From NCBI GenBank assembly GCA_903995115.1, contig LR877165.1:248001-312000 (forward strand): a stretch of 64,000 nucleotides of DNA, given 5' to 3'. The notes below the pieces were generated by a model. That model did no database searches. It was not told the origin of the DNA and saw only the letters and a program-made list of their open reading frames with translations. Numbering within the stretch: position 1 is the first letter of the stretch; each line of letters opens with the position of its first letter. Positions 29,395 through 40,200 of the stretch are shown in pieces. This DNA comes from Angomonas deanei. Lineage: Eukaryota; Euglenozoa; Kinetoplastea; Trypanosomatida; Trypanosomatidae. Position numbers and translations under genes: made by a program.

Positions 29395-30024
29395 AATATA
29401 TATATTTTTTTGTGTGTATAGGAATTAATTATTAATAATAAAAAAAAAGATTTTAAGGGGAATACAATCTTGTTATTCCCTTTTCTGTATCAAAAAAAAA
29501 AAAAGACTACTGGAAAGGAAAAACAGAGAAAATTGGTTGAAATTTCGGTTTCTTGAATAAAAGTGTTCATATAATTTTTTTTTAATAGTAGTGAAAATTT
29601 ATTCTTTTTTTTAAAAAAAAAAAAAGTGAAGAACAGAGAACGACAGCACTTTCTCTCCCATCTTCCGAATAATGTTAATTAGCTCATCATCATAATAAAG
29701 AAAAGAAAGAAAAAAAAAAATGTGATACACACTTTTTTTTTTTCTTTATTTTTTTTCACTTTTTCATGACATTATTTTTTTTTATTTTACGTTTCGCTTT
29801 GAGCATGAACCAGTTGAAGAGCTATGTACGGTTCACTTTCGTTAGCGAATGATGAAATAGTTATTTTTTTTTTTTACAGGTAATAAATAAAAAAAAAAGG
29901 GAGGAATATAAACCAGCCTTACGGCCTTTACCCCTCTACCATGTCACTTACGCGACTCAACACACCGCAAACTAAAAAAAAAAAAAATCATAATTGAATA
30001 ATTTTTTTGTTTGTGTTTTATTAT
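29395..30024. other. Intergenic region downstream of trypanothione synthetase
   Basis: 630 bp. Mostly homopolymer-rich A/T sequence; about 29805-29860 and 29905-29975 are less A/T-rich, but I see no tRNA cloverleaf, no snoRNA boxes in proper order and no coding frame. Confidence 0.65.
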
Positions 30025-31995
30025 TTATTCATCCTCCGCCATCTTATCCAAATCCTCGTGGGTCACCGGTTTCGGCATCGTATCTAAAATAATACGAATC
30101 GCCGAAAACGGACTCTCCAAGCCTGTAATGAGCGCCTTGTCCTCTCGTATGCCGGTACCACTGTACGCGTCGCCCAGCATCCACCCACCGAGAATGGCGT
30201 AGTAACCATCCTGCTCTTCCATCTTGTATAGTTCTTGATAGATCATGTCGCGCTCGCCGTAGTTACCGCCGGAGCTGGCGGCCACCTCGCCTTCCCCAGT
30301 GGTTAACGTCACGTTACGCCCGACACGGCCAACGATGGGTTTCTTCGCGTAGCCCACCTTCTTGAGTTCATCGGTGAGCTCATAATCCGCCTTCAAGATG
30401 GCGGGGTGCTCGGGGTGATTCTTATAAATAATGGGCAAGATGGCTTTATTGCTGGGAATGAGCTTCCACATGGGCTCAAAAAAGAGCATCTCAGACCAAA
30501 CCGACTTTTCCAGCGGGAGGAGCACGTCACACAGCCGAACTTTATCCTTGGGAGAGGGCTTCCAGTTCTCTCCACGCTCCTCCTTCGCGGCGTAGTAGTC
30601 CGTGATGGCCGACTCCCACATCCACGTCTTCCACACATTGCGGACGACAATGTTGTCAGAGTCACACACCAATCCCTCCTCGTTGAAGTGGAATTCGTCA
30701 AACATGACGCATAGTTTGGTGTCCAGACCAGCGCGTTGGGCGCCCTCGGCACAGTACAACGCCGTATACATTTCTTCCTTGTCATCGTCCACCAAGAAGT
30801 GCACACGACCGGTGGCGCCGCAGTGCTCCCACGCGGCGGTCAAGTTGCGGTCCATGGCAAACCCCGAATTACGAGAGTTGGTCTTATCCAAACCAATACT
30901 CTGCGCCCACTTCTCTTGGATGCGGCCACACTCCAGCATGGTCGAGGCGCTATCGGCATTGTACTCAAAACACTTGAGCTGCTTGGTGGTGTTATTAAAG
31001 GCAAAGTCAAACCGTCCGCTAATGTAGGTGCGTTGGTAGTTGAAGGAGTGGCGGATACGTTCCCAGAATTCGGTGGGGATTTGAAAAATTTTGAATTTCT
31101 CATCGTCATTCAGCACTTCTTCCGTCGCCTCGAGGAAAATGTTGTGCAGCTGGACGCCGTACTCAACACACTTGAGAAATAATTCGTGACTCATGGCGTA
31201 GTAAGACGCCTCCGTCTCCTCCAAACGAGAACGGCTCACATCCATGCCGAACTCTTCGACAAATAAACGTTCCGCTGGATTCGTTAAATCCAACCAGTTC
31301 GGTTTGGATTCCGTAGGGACGAACTTTTTGCGCTGTAAATACAATTCCGTCGGCTCCTTAAAGTGGAGCGACTCGTGCAGGGTGAGCGGTGGGCTGTTGG
31401 CATCACGGTCGGGGACGGGGAAGGTAATCCACCCAAGCGGGATCTCCACATCGTCAGGGTCGATATCATCAACGATGGTGTAAATCACGGAGCCATCGTC
31501 GGCCGTCGTCGTCTCCAACTTGAGGCGAAAGTTGTAGTCCCCTTCCCACTTGTAGAAGCGATAGTTTTGATCGGCGACCGACACGTAATCTTCGCCAACC
31601 TCAGTGATGACACCGACATGACCGACGACGTTGGCTTCGGAGGAGGCGTAGATCAGAAGGGAGTCGGCCACCGGACGCTCGCCGGTACGGTTGCGGTGAA
31701 TCTCCACCGGAACGCTTTCATTGGTGGCTGCATCGGTCACTGTTTTCAACTTGAAAATATGACACGCCCAGTTCACATCGGGTAGGACCAAACCCTTCCG
31801 TTCGTAGAGCCAGCGGCGAGCGAACTCGACGCACTGATACTTGTAACCGCAGTAGAGGTTCCCGTCGATACTGCGCTCCCCGCTGAAGAAGCGGTCGTGC
31901 TTATTGCTATAGGCTGGGATGCCACCAGGGGCATAGCCCTGCACCTCACCGTACGGGACGAAACCCTCGCGTTGAAATGAATACTTGGGAGGCAT
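30025..31995 (-). CDS. TRYS: Trypanothione synthetase (bifunctional synthetase/amidase)
   Basis: Joins two glutathiones to spermidine through glutathionylspermidine, using ATP, to make trypanothione, the central thiol of kinetoplastids; it also hydrolyses the conjugates. At 656 residues it has the usual length. The N-terminal CHAP amidase domain carries the Cys nucleophile in [14 protein letters not shown] (Cys55) and the His of VVGHVGVI (His126). The C-terminal ATP-grasp synthetase has [23 protein letters not shown] and the end [15 protein letters not shown]. The frame is intact. Lack of a targeting signal suggests the cytosol. The ATG at 31995 follows an A-rich leader with a long A tract. 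This gene is strong evidence for a kinetoplastid or close relative. Confidence 0.96.
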   Translation of the reverse strand: MPPKYSFQREGFVPYGEVQGYAPGGIPAYSNKHDRFFSGERSIDGNLYCGYKYQCVEFARRWLYERKGLVLPDVNWACHIFKLKTVTDAATNESVPVEIHRNRTGERPVADSLLIYASSEANVVGHVGVITEVGEDYVSVADQNYRFYKWEGDYNFRLKLETTTADDGSVIYTIVDDIDPDDVEIPLGWITFPVPDRDANSPPLTLHESLHFKEPTELYLQRKKFVPTESKPNWLDLTNPAERLFVEEFGMDVSRSRLEETEASYYAMSHELFLKCVEYGVQLHNIFLEATEEVLNDDEKFKIFQIPTEFWERIRHSFNYQRTYISGRFDFAFNNTTKQLKCFEYNADSASTMLECGRIQEKWAQSIGLDKTNSRNSGFAMDRNLTAAWEHCGATGRVHFLVDDDKEEMYTALYCAEGAQRAGLDTKLCVMFDEFHFNEEGLVCDSDNIVVRNVWKTWMWESAITDYYAAKEERGENWKPSPKDKVRLCDVLLPLEKSVWSEMLFFEPMWKLIPSNKAILPIIYKNHPEHPAILKADYELTDELKKVGYAKKPIVGRVGRNVTLTTGEGEVAASSGGNYGERDMIYQELYKMEEQDGYYAILGGWMLGDAYSGTGIREDKALITGLESPFSAIRIILDTMPKPVTHEDLDKMAEDE

Positions 31996-32240
31996 TATTT
32001 AATTTTTTTTTTTTTTTTAATAATAATAATAAAAATTAACTACAAATAATGAATAACGAAGTTGCTACTAAAACTCTGTAAAGCGAAGGGGGCAAAGAGA
32101 AAGATGCACAACAACAAAATAAAAAATAAAAAGAAGATAACATTCAAACAAACAAAAATTAAAACGATTTTTTTTCTGGAAATTAGCGTCTTACGAATTC
32201 CTATTCTGTGATCAATCAAAAAAAAAAAAAAAAATCTCCT

Positions 32241-33167
32241 TTACGCTTTATCATTCTGAAGACCAGCATGGAGCGGTGGATACGACGGTGTTTGGGGATT
32301 CTTTTCCTTTTCATCTGTGGTTTCTCCATCCTTTTCGTCCGCTACCTCTCCCAGCTGCGCCGCCGCCGTCCGCCGTTCCCCTTCAATCCGTTTCTGTTTC
32401 GATTCATCGGTTCCAAAAATGCGCATCGTCGCGTACACCTCTTCTTCTTGAATCAGTGTCCCATCCAAGTTGTAACGATGACCGCTCATGAGTGATTTGC
32501 CTTTTGTTTCTACCGCCTCGACGAGTTCCGGTCGCTTCCCGACCCATCCGTCTAGCTCTAATAGGGAGCGTGGTGGTGCTAGCCCGGGGTAAAGCGCAAA
32601 GCGGCCAGGATTGAGGACAGAGGTTGGCGTCTCCCACGCCTCCTCCAGGAATACCGGTTCAAACTGCTCGAACAACACGGCCGGCACAAACAACTCCACA
32701 CTGAACGATCGGTTGAGAATTAACTTTTCTTTCGCCTCGTTACTCAGACGGTGGAATCCTTTCAGGAGCGCTTGTTGGTTCAACTTGCCCAAGTCGTGGT
32801 AGAAGCGAGTGCCACAGGAGTGCACACACAGCGCTGGTATACGGAGCACATCTGCCGTGTAAAACTCTTTACGCATGGTGGTCCCACGTCGTACCGGTGT
32901 GGTGGAGCTTTCCATCCCCAACTCCGCCGCCTCATATAGGATGTTCCGATAGGCCGAGATCATCTCCACCTGCGCCTCTTCCCGTTGATACTGGGGCACG
33001 TCAATGAAGGGGTCAATACACGCCGCAACACGAAAACGTTGTTGAATGTCCATGTGTGACTTTTGAAAGCGGTCGACGAAGGTTTGGGGGAGGGACAGTC
33101 GGTCGGTACGGCTGTAGGCACCCGCTAAGAGGGAGCTATCGCCATTCTGCCGCATGCGGTTGCGCAC
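32241..33167 (-). CDS. Unrecognised conserved-looking protein, C-terminal segment
   Basis: 308 residues of globular sequence (for example FRVAACIDPFIDVPQYQRE, then RIPALCVHSCGTRFYHDLGK), ending in a Lys/Glu-rich tail. No family recognised. In this frame the sequence is open upstream of the first Met to about 33246, including poly-Asn and YYYPPTVRNRM, and abuts the end of the next frame, so 33167 is not the true start. I infer one gene with the 33247-33810 segment. Confidence 0.65.
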   Translation of the reverse strand: MRNRMRQNGDSSLLAGAYSRTDRLSLPQTFVDRFQKSHMDIQQRFRVAACIDPFIDVPQYQREEAQVEMISAYRNILYEAAELGMESSTTPVRRGTTMRKEFYTADVLRIPALCVHSCGTRFYHDLGKLNQQALLKGFHRLSNEAKEKLILNRSFSVELFVPAVLFEQFEPVFLEEAWETPTSVLNPGRFALYPGLAPPRSLLELDGWVGKRPELVEAVETKGKSLMSGHRYNLDGTLIQEEEVYATMRIFGTDESKQKRIEGERRTAAAQLGEVADEKDGETTDEKEKNPQTPSYPPLHAGLQNDKA

Positions 33168-33246
33168 GGTGGGTGGATAATAGTATGTGCAGGAAACATT
33201 ATTTTCTGTATTATTATTATTATTACTACTATCATCGACGGCGCCC

Positions 33247-33810
33247 TCAATTGCGGGATAGGGATTCTTCTCTCAATATCCGCTGCTCAAACAGTTCTGC
33301 TGGTGGACCACTATAATACGTCGGGTGTACACTTGGAAAAGAAATGGGCTCCTCTACCGCTTCTTTCGAAATGGGATCCGCTACTAACACATGCCACGTC
33401 CGCTTTTCTAGCAATTGTCGCTCCTCCATTCGCTTTTTTTCCTGCACCTCCCGCCACCGTGCGTTACCTTCCGCCTCTTTTTTCTGTAATAAAGGATTGC
33501 CGAGGGAACTGGTGGGGTCCTTGTAGTTCTCCACTGCCGACAGTAGCAAGTTGACGTCCAGTGGGCCGTATAGATCACTCGGGGAAAGAAACGGGACGAG
33601 GCGCACTCGACTTTCAAAGGCTAAGGAAAGGGTGTCACGTCCACGGGGTTTGTTAAAGGTCATGCCAGACCGACGCAGACGGTGCATACGACTCTCATCC
33701 AGACCAGAATAGAACGTTCTTTTTGCACTGTCATAAGTAGTACTGGTCCGACGCAGGACGGATCCCCCGCGACAAATGACACGAAAGCTTACCGCATTAG
33801 GGGAAGGCAT
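33247..33810 (-). CDS. Unrecognised protein, N-terminal segment
   Basis: About 187 residues from MPSPNAVSFRV at 33810; the frame is open to an earlier Met at 33903, but those residues look like translated leader. The basic start (RVICRGGSVLRRTSTTYDS) could be a mitochondrial presequence. Then comes PFLSPSDLYGPLDVNLLL and a Glu/Arg-rich helix. It ends in REESLSRN, and the shifted frame goes on as NPYPAIEGAVDDSS into the 32241-33246 part. The product would be about 520 residues. Function unknown. Confidence 0.6.
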   Translation of the reverse strand: MPSPNAVSFRVICRGGSVLRRTSTTYDSAKRTFYSGLDESRMHRLRRSGMTFNKPRGRDTLSLAFESRVRLVPFLSPSDLYGPLDVNLLLSAVENYKDPTSSLGNPLLQKKEAEGNARWREVQEKKRMEERQLLEKRTWHVLVADPISKEAVEEPISFPSVHPTYYSGPPAELFEQRILREESLSRN

Positions 33811-34070
33811 GTCTAGAATTGTATAGTTGTTGTACGAGTAACAATAAAGGATAGTTGTACTGGTGTGGGGGAGGAAATAGAGAGAGAGGGGTAATGAAAT
33901 CATTTAGAAAAAAAAAAAAAATATAATGGCGAAACAATAAAAAAAAAAAAAAATCCATCTGAAAGTACAAATGTATGATGGTCCATAGGATAGCATTATT
34001 CTGAAATATAATTTTTTTATAAGGTGTTCTATGTGAATTGCATTTATGAAAAAAAAATAAAAACGGCGTA

Positions 34071-36371
34071 TTATTTAGATTGAGAAGCATTTCCCCATTG
34101 GGCGATCACATTCAACACCGCATTATTATTATTATTACCAGTCGTGGAGAGACCGCTGCCAACATTAGTAGTGAGGTGGAGCGAAGGGCCACCGCCTGTG
34201 CGACCATCCCGCTTCGCTGCTGCTCGCCCCCTCGGCTTGGCTTTGGTCTCCCGCTTCACCCGTGCCGGCGGCGCCTCATCGTCCTCGTCGACCACAATAA
34301 TCTCCTCGTCGTCTTGCTGGCGTGTCGGGGCCGCTCTCGCCCGCTTCCCAGCCGCGGTAGATCCTTTCGAAATGGTGATCGCCTCGTTCACAATATGCTG
34401 CACGGAGCTGCGATCTAAGCCATCTCCAGGTAACTCCTCATAATCGGGGTAGTGGGTCTTGCGTTCTGTTTTGGTGGTGGGTGGCACCGATAGGCTATTC
34501 TCTGACAACAAGAAAGGATTATCGTCCCTTTCCTCGGCGCTACGATCGGTGGCAGAAGCATCCACCGCTACTTCCTCCTCCTCTTCCTCGTTGGGGATCA
34601 TTTCTTTTAAGTTGGACTTTTCGGTTTCCACAAACTTCATATTCATTTCTTTCTTGTGTCGGTGAACGGCGTCGACAATCTTGTCGGTTTTGAGAATGCT
34701 GTCCGACTTCCCATTGTCAAACTCCCGCCAGACGGCTTTCTGCGTAATGCTAATCAACTCACTAATCCGTTCGTCAATGGCGTCTCTTTCTCCTTTTTCA
34801 ACAAAGGCGTAGACCGCCGCGGACACTTCATGCTCCGGTAGGAGGACACACGCATCCTTCGCATTGTGATAAAAGACTTCCGCGACTTTGGCGCGAATAT
34901 CGGTGGTGGTAATGTTCGGGGCGACTGGATAGACAAACTCGGAGGGTCCATCCGTGTCATTTTGCCTCGCTCGGCTAATCACCGTCCCCAACGACGGCGT
35001 TGCTTTCGGTTTAATGGGTTTCAACAAGTCATTCGCATTGGCAATGACATCGGTGTATTGTTGTCCGAAACGATTAAAGTTGGGTTGAGGAAAGGGGGCG
35101 GAATCGGGATCGCTAAAATCGACCGAAAGTCGCATTAACGGGTAAATGACGTTTGGATGAAAGGCGACGACCTCTTCTGGGATGGCGGCCACTTGCTGTT
35201 CGGCTTCCTCCACCATTTGGACGACCACCTCTCGCAAGTATTCCTCTACGGCCTCGAGGGTACGACCACGAGGGTTATCCCGACACAACAAGACCGTCCG
35301 GCGCACCACAGGTCGTACACTTTTCAAGTTGAATGGGGTGAGACGATAGGCGGTGCCACGGACCTCCAGCACACCGTACTGTTTGGGGTTACTCTCCTGG
35401 ATAGAAAGCGACGTGTAGATGCTGCTGCCAGGCTGTACCACGTCGAAATGACCAGCGGGGGAGGGTTGAGGCATCATGAGCTGCTCGTGCTCATTGCCCC
35501 AAATGACAAGATCCATCTGAAAACTGGACAGCATTTCTTCATAGATACCAGCTTTGGTACCGCCGGGGCCACCACGACCGCGCACGCCTCTATTCTGATG
35601 TAATAAGAGGATATTAAACCAGCGTACGCCTTCCTGTGGTTTGGGATACAAGAAGTGTACCTTGCCATCGCGAAAGCAGCGATGTAACCGTTCATCTCGC
35701 ACGTTTCCTAATCCGTACAACGCAACATGGGTATCCCCTTTTTTTAACAAGACCGGCTCCACGACAATCTCCTCTAGTGATTGTACATGACCAAAATAGT
35801 TTATGCAACTTGCCGTGGCCAATAAATCTAACGCTGAAGTCCCACCAACGGGGTCGTCGTGATTACCGTGGATGGCAAACACTGGTGTAGCAATATTCAC
35901 ATTAGGGTCTTGAAAGTTCGCCACCGGTAACGCATGCGTCGGAAAGTTCCGTCGAGGATCACTCAACAGGGTGAACTCCACTTCTTTATCGCCAAAGACA
36001 TATTTTCGAAATAAGGATTGCGTCCGGGCGAGGCAACCCAGACTGGGTTTGTTGTCGTGAAATAAGTCGCCACCGAGGAGGAGGGCATCCACCTCATGCT
36101 CCACCCGTGCCGCCCGTAAGATCTCCTCAAAGGTGGTGAAGCTGTCGTCGCCGCGTCGGGGGTCGCGCTCGACGAAGCCGAGGTGATTATCGGTCGAAAT
36201 TAAGAATTTAAACGTATGACGGTCGCTACTAGTGCTGGCGGGGGTGTCACCGGAGGAGGGACGGGCACTGGGGTTTCCGTTTTGTTCTGCTATATCATTA
36301 TTGTTATTTTGGGATGGAGAAGCGGAAGAGGGTTTCCGCTTCGGACTATTAGACGACTTTTTCGGTGGCAT
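34071..36371 (-). CDS. MRE11: Double-strand break repair nuclease MRE11
   Basis: Mn-dependent nuclease of the MRE11-RAD50 complex that processes DNA ends in the nucleus. The 766-residue intact frame shows the phosphodiesterase motifs in order: STDNHLG (I), GGDLFHDNKPS (II), GNHDDP (III), LLLHQNRG (IV) and WGNEHEQ (V). Motif V normally reads GHEHE; the first His, a metal ligand, is Asn here. The capping domain follows, then a long disordered, acidic and Arg/Lys-rich tail with Gly/Arg segments (KPRGRAAAKRDGRTGGG) and a poly-Asn run near the C-terminus. The start MPPKKSSNSP at 36371 is preceded by an A-rich leader. A Ser/Asn-rich 45-residue N-terminal extension precedes the nuclease domain. Confidence 0.95.
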   Translation of the reverse strand: MPPKKSSNSPKRKPSSASPSQNNNNDIAEQNGNPSARPSSGDTPASTSSDRHTFKFLISTDNHLGFVERDPRRGDDSFTTFEEILRAARVEHEVDALLLGGDLFHDNKPSLGCLARTQSLFRKYVFGDKEVEFTLLSDPRRNFPTHALPVANFQDPNVNIATPVFAIHGNHDDPVGGTSALDLLATASCINYFGHVQSLEEIVVEPVLLKKGDTHVALYGLGNVRDERLHRCFRDGKVHFLYPKPQEGVRWFNILLLHQNRGVRGRGGPGGTKAGIYEEMLSSFQMDLVIWGNEHEQLMMPQPSPAGHFDVVQPGSSIYTSLSIQESNPKQYGVLEVRGTAYRLTPFNLKSVRPVVRRTVLLCRDNPRGRTLEAVEEYLREVVVQMVEEAEQQVAAIPEEVVAFHPNVIYPLMRLSVDFSDPDSAPFPQPNFNRFGQQYTDVIANANDLLKPIKPKATPSLGTVISRARQNDTDGPSEFVYPVAPNITTTDIRAKVAEVFYHNAKDACVLLPEHEVSAAVYAFVEKGERDAIDERISELISITQKAVWREFDNGKSDSILKTDKIVDAVHRHKKEMNMKFVETEKSNLKEMIPNEEEEEEVAVDASATDRSAEERDDNPFLLSENSLSVPPTTKTERKTHYPDYEELPGDGLDRSSVQHIVNEAITISKGSTAAGKRARAAPTRQQDDEEIIVVDEDDEAPPARVKRETKAKPRGRAAAKRDGRTGGGPSLHLTTNVGSGLSTTGNNNNNAVLNVIAQWGNASQSK

Positions 36372-36691
36372 TTTTTAATGCTTTTTTTCTACTAATGATA
36401 AAAAAATGAGAGAGAGAAAATAAAAAAAATTAAAAATAATGAAGGGTTGTGCTACGATGTTTATCAATCAAAATATCTTTTACGGTATCCTGTCAAACTT
36501 TAGTTATTGTGCTTCATAGGACTGATTATTTCACTAAATAGATAGGTATCATACAAAAAACTACTTTTAATTACGATTTATGTCGGTTTCAGAGCAAAAA
36601 TATTCAGTTATTTCATTATTATGAAACGACTGTGTTTAAAGATGTGACTAAAACTTTAAAAAAAAAAAAAGAGAACGACACTATCGAAGGA
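36372..36691. other. Intergenic region between MRE11 and the large protein upstream
   Basis: 320 bp of A/T-rich sequence with fewer long homopolymers than other gaps. No feature recognised. Confidence 0.65.
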
Positions 36692-37216
36692 CTACAGCTG
36701 CACCCACTTAGGGACCGGTGTCTTGGTCTGATAGTCCCGCACAGAATCCTTCACGCCCTTCACCTTGCCCGTCTTCTTATCCGTCTCCCACATGTGCGAA
36801 GGAAGCAGACCAGCCGTGTTACGATGCATCGCCACCTCCGGTCGATTGAACTGTGGCATGGGATGGTGCTCCCGTACCTCCCAGTAGGTACGTATCTTCT
36901 GCGCCTGCTTCCATGGCGTGACGCCATCCACAAACTGAAACAAGTCCCGCACCTCATTCGCGTAATTGCGAATGTAACCATCGCGGGCGTGCCTTGTAGC
37001 GCCAGAAGCGGTTGAGCGAGAAGTAGGAGCTCGGTCCGATATTATCGCTACGGATGGTGTCCTTGATGATGGGCTGATCGGCTTCCTGAGTGATAATCCA
37101 CTCCCACGGCGTGAACCGCGGGATGTAACCACGGCGGATGTAATCTTTCCGATGGGAGATGGACAGTGGTCGGTAGTTCTCCGGCCGTCTGAGGTCAAAC
37201 GACGTCCACTGGTCAA
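36692..37216 (-). CDS. C-terminal segment of the large unrecognised (possibly mitochondrial) protein
   Basis: Only the last ~100 residues (about 36692-36990) look like real coding sequence: DGYIRNYANEVRDLFQFVDG, WEVREHHPMPQFNRPEVAMH and SHMWETDKKTGKVKGVKDS. The beginning of this open frame overlaps the main frame out of register. Joining after FWRYKARPR of the main frame gives a smooth continuation (RDGYIRNYANEV). The rich mix of aromatic, Arg and Pro residues resembles mitoribosomal or other RNA-binding proteins. I infer that this is the true C-terminus of the 36954-40247 gene. Confidence 0.65.
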   Translation of the reverse strand: MTSGRRLTSDGRRTTDHCPSPIGKITSAVVTSRGSRRGSGLSLRKPISPSSRTPSVAIISDRAPTSRSTASGATRHARDGYIRNYANEVRDLFQFVDGVTPWKQAQKIRTYWEVREHHPMPQFNRPEVAMHRNTAGLLPSHMWETDKKTGKVKGVKDSVRDYQTKTPVPKWVQL

Positions 37217-40200
37217 TCTCCGTGATTTGCTTGGTGGAGCGGAATTTCTGCTTGGTTGCCTCCGCCACGGTGGCGTTGTGGATAATGTACTTGTCTAAAA
37301 AGTGCTTTTTCGGTTGGCTACGCTCCTTGCGGTGGTCGGGGTCGGTAACATCGACGAAACGCCGTAGGCCAGCTGGGTTGTACCGGCGGGTCTCTTCCCC
37401 GACAGTGCGCTCTGGGCCGTGGTATTGCCTCTGCCAGATGAGCACGTCCTTCAAGAAGACTTCCTCCTCCCGTCCGTCCGCGGCGAACTGCACCGTGACG
37501 CGGCGGTCACCCGGGTTGAAGAACGGTTGATGGTAGTAGGAGACGATACGGCCGCGTTGGTGGTCGCCCAAAATGGTGGAGGGACCGTCGACGGGATCCG
37601 CCACACCGAGCGCACGGCGCGCACGGACGGGGAGCCCTGGTCGGAGCCCGTCGGCATGCGTCGCCGGGGACCAACCTTCCTCCCTTTCCGCCGTATGCCG
37701 CTCCCACAGGACATCTTGCGTCTCAATATAATTACCCCGATTGTACGCATATTCCGAGACGCCATAGTCCAGTCCATGATTGTACTTGGCGCTGGCCGCC
37801 ACCTCCAGTGGGTAACGACTATAGTCCTCATCCGTCGTCTCCAGCACCTCCCCGTACTCTAACTTGATAGTGAGTGGGACCACGACGCGCTGCGTGTCTA
37901 GCAAAACATCGCACTCCTTGTGATCAATGAGAATCGTCTTCTTGTTTCCTTTTTTCACCTCCTCGATTGGTTTCGCAAATGCTGAAACCGCAATGGTGAT
38001 GGTGTCACCTTTATCGTTCAGGACGTCAATGACCTGCGTGGGGTTGCCCTGACTAATCACCTCCGCGTACTGTTCCTTATGTGGCAGGTAGCGGCGCCCC
38101 TTCTGCATGCGGCGCCACTCCTCCAGCTGCTCCTCCGTTTCATTCTTTACGTATTCATTATACATGATCTGCTCCTCTCGAGAGAAGTGTCGGAGCACCT
38201 CGGGGGGTTGGGCGTACTTAATCTCTGGCTGCGGCGCCTTCCCCATCACGTCCTGCACGCTACCACGGCGGAGTCGGCTGAAGTAACTTTCTAGTGGGAG
38301 CAGTTTGTTAATGTAACGTGCGCTCAGCAAGTGCTCACGGGTGTCCTCCACCTTTTCGCCATCCACGGGCAGCTGCCCATGCAGGCCCATCGCCGCAGGA
38401 GAGGAGACGGCCGCCTCCACAATAGAGGGCGAGGGCAGCATGTAGGCACCGAACCACCGCCGGAGAGTTTGTGCATCCACCTCTTTCTGATCATCTTGTA
38501 AGACAATGCGGCTGGCATCAAACGGAGTTTGTTCGCAGAGAATATCCAACTTTAGTCGGCGTGCATCTCTTTCCTGGGCGGTCTCGTTCACGACGGGTTC
38601 TAGCCCATGGAGCAGGGCGAGCTCCCGTCGCTGCTGGTGGTGTGCCCGGTACCGCGTGAACAGCTCCCACTCTAAGAATTCGGGGCGCTGCCGCATGAGG
38701 GGGAAACCTTCCGTGTCCTCGTACACCTGATAGAGGCGAAGGGCGCGGAAGTCGGGGAAGGGGGAATAGTAATCCAACGGGCGCTCCCCACGGGCGTTAC
38801 GATGACGGTACACAAAATCATCCACGGACTGCTGGACAGGCGTACCGTAGTGAATGATGCTGCGCTCCGTCAAGTCGGGTTGACCTTTGGCAATGCGGTC
38901 CTCCCGTCGCTCGATATCAAATCGATTGCCTAACAAGTGCCCCACGCCATTATGCGTGTCGCCACGTATATACGGGTTGACGTGCTCGTCGGTGGCGGTC
39001 TTGCGGTAGGCATTACTAGCGAACACCATCGCATCGAGTAGCCGCTCGTCACTGGTGTGACGCTTGAGCTGTCGCTTGTCGGGGCCGCCATCCTGTACCA
39101 AAGCACCCTGCCGGCCTAACCCCAGCCGCTGCCGTCGCTCCTTTTCTTCCCGGTTCTCCTTCGCCCGACGGGTCGCGTTGACGGACTGTACTACATCCAG
39201 CGTGAGCGCCTCGCCCAACTTGGGTTCGTTGGTGACGGTATTCGCGGCATAACGCTCTTTTACGAGGGCCTCCTTGTTGGGGACACTATTGGCTCGTAGG
39301 CTCTGCTGCGCCTCCTCCATGGAGGAAACGGCCATGGAGGGTGGCAGCTGTGTAGCACCGTACGGGGTGCCCTTCGCCTGCGCGGCATGACGGTCCCTGT
39401 CATAACCGGTGAACTGCAGTCTTGCCGTTCGCTGACGCACATTAAAATCAAACCGCTCCTTCGCGCGAAGCCCAAACTCATGTTTTAGCTGTTCCGTGAG
39501 AACGTTGTCGCGTGTGGTGTTGAATTGACGCATCAAGGTGTCATCTAGCTCCTCTCTGGGAAGGGTTTCCGCTGTGAGGGAGGGGGTAGCCCCTTCTGCT
39601 GCCATGCTATACCGATCCAAGGTGGTCTGTCGCCGCTGACTCTCCGCCCCGGTCGCCCCGCTATAGTGTAATCCATCTAAAATGTCTTTGGAGGCACTGG
39701 TAGGGATTTGAGCCGCGAAACGGTCCTCCGGAATGCTATGACGTACATACTGTTGACGCTCCGTCGCCGACGCCAATCCCCGCATCGCCTCACGGTGGTG
39801 TCTCGCCACACGATCCAGCTGACTCACATCGTGGTCGAGGTAGTCCCGCTGGGACGCACGCTGACGGTACTGCTGCTCTCCCATCGGATGCGGATAGCCA
39901 ATCTCACCGCCACTCGCAAAGTTACGGGGTGCGTACTGCGGCGAGTACCCCGTGGCGGGATCACGATAGTAGTCCTTGTGGGCCTGACCGCCCAGTGGGT
40001 CTACCTCGCCGTACAACTCTCGCTGTAACCGTTCCGCCCAGTCCATCCCAGCTGCTGCTGGTGCTTCTTGATTGAAGTTGCGGCCGCCACCGTGGGAAGG
40101 GGCGCTACCACCGCCACCGGTAGGGGCGCCTTGTCGTCGGTTTTCTCGCACAAACTTGTGGAGGTGGATACCCTCGTCACGGCCAGTGTTGGACTGCGCG

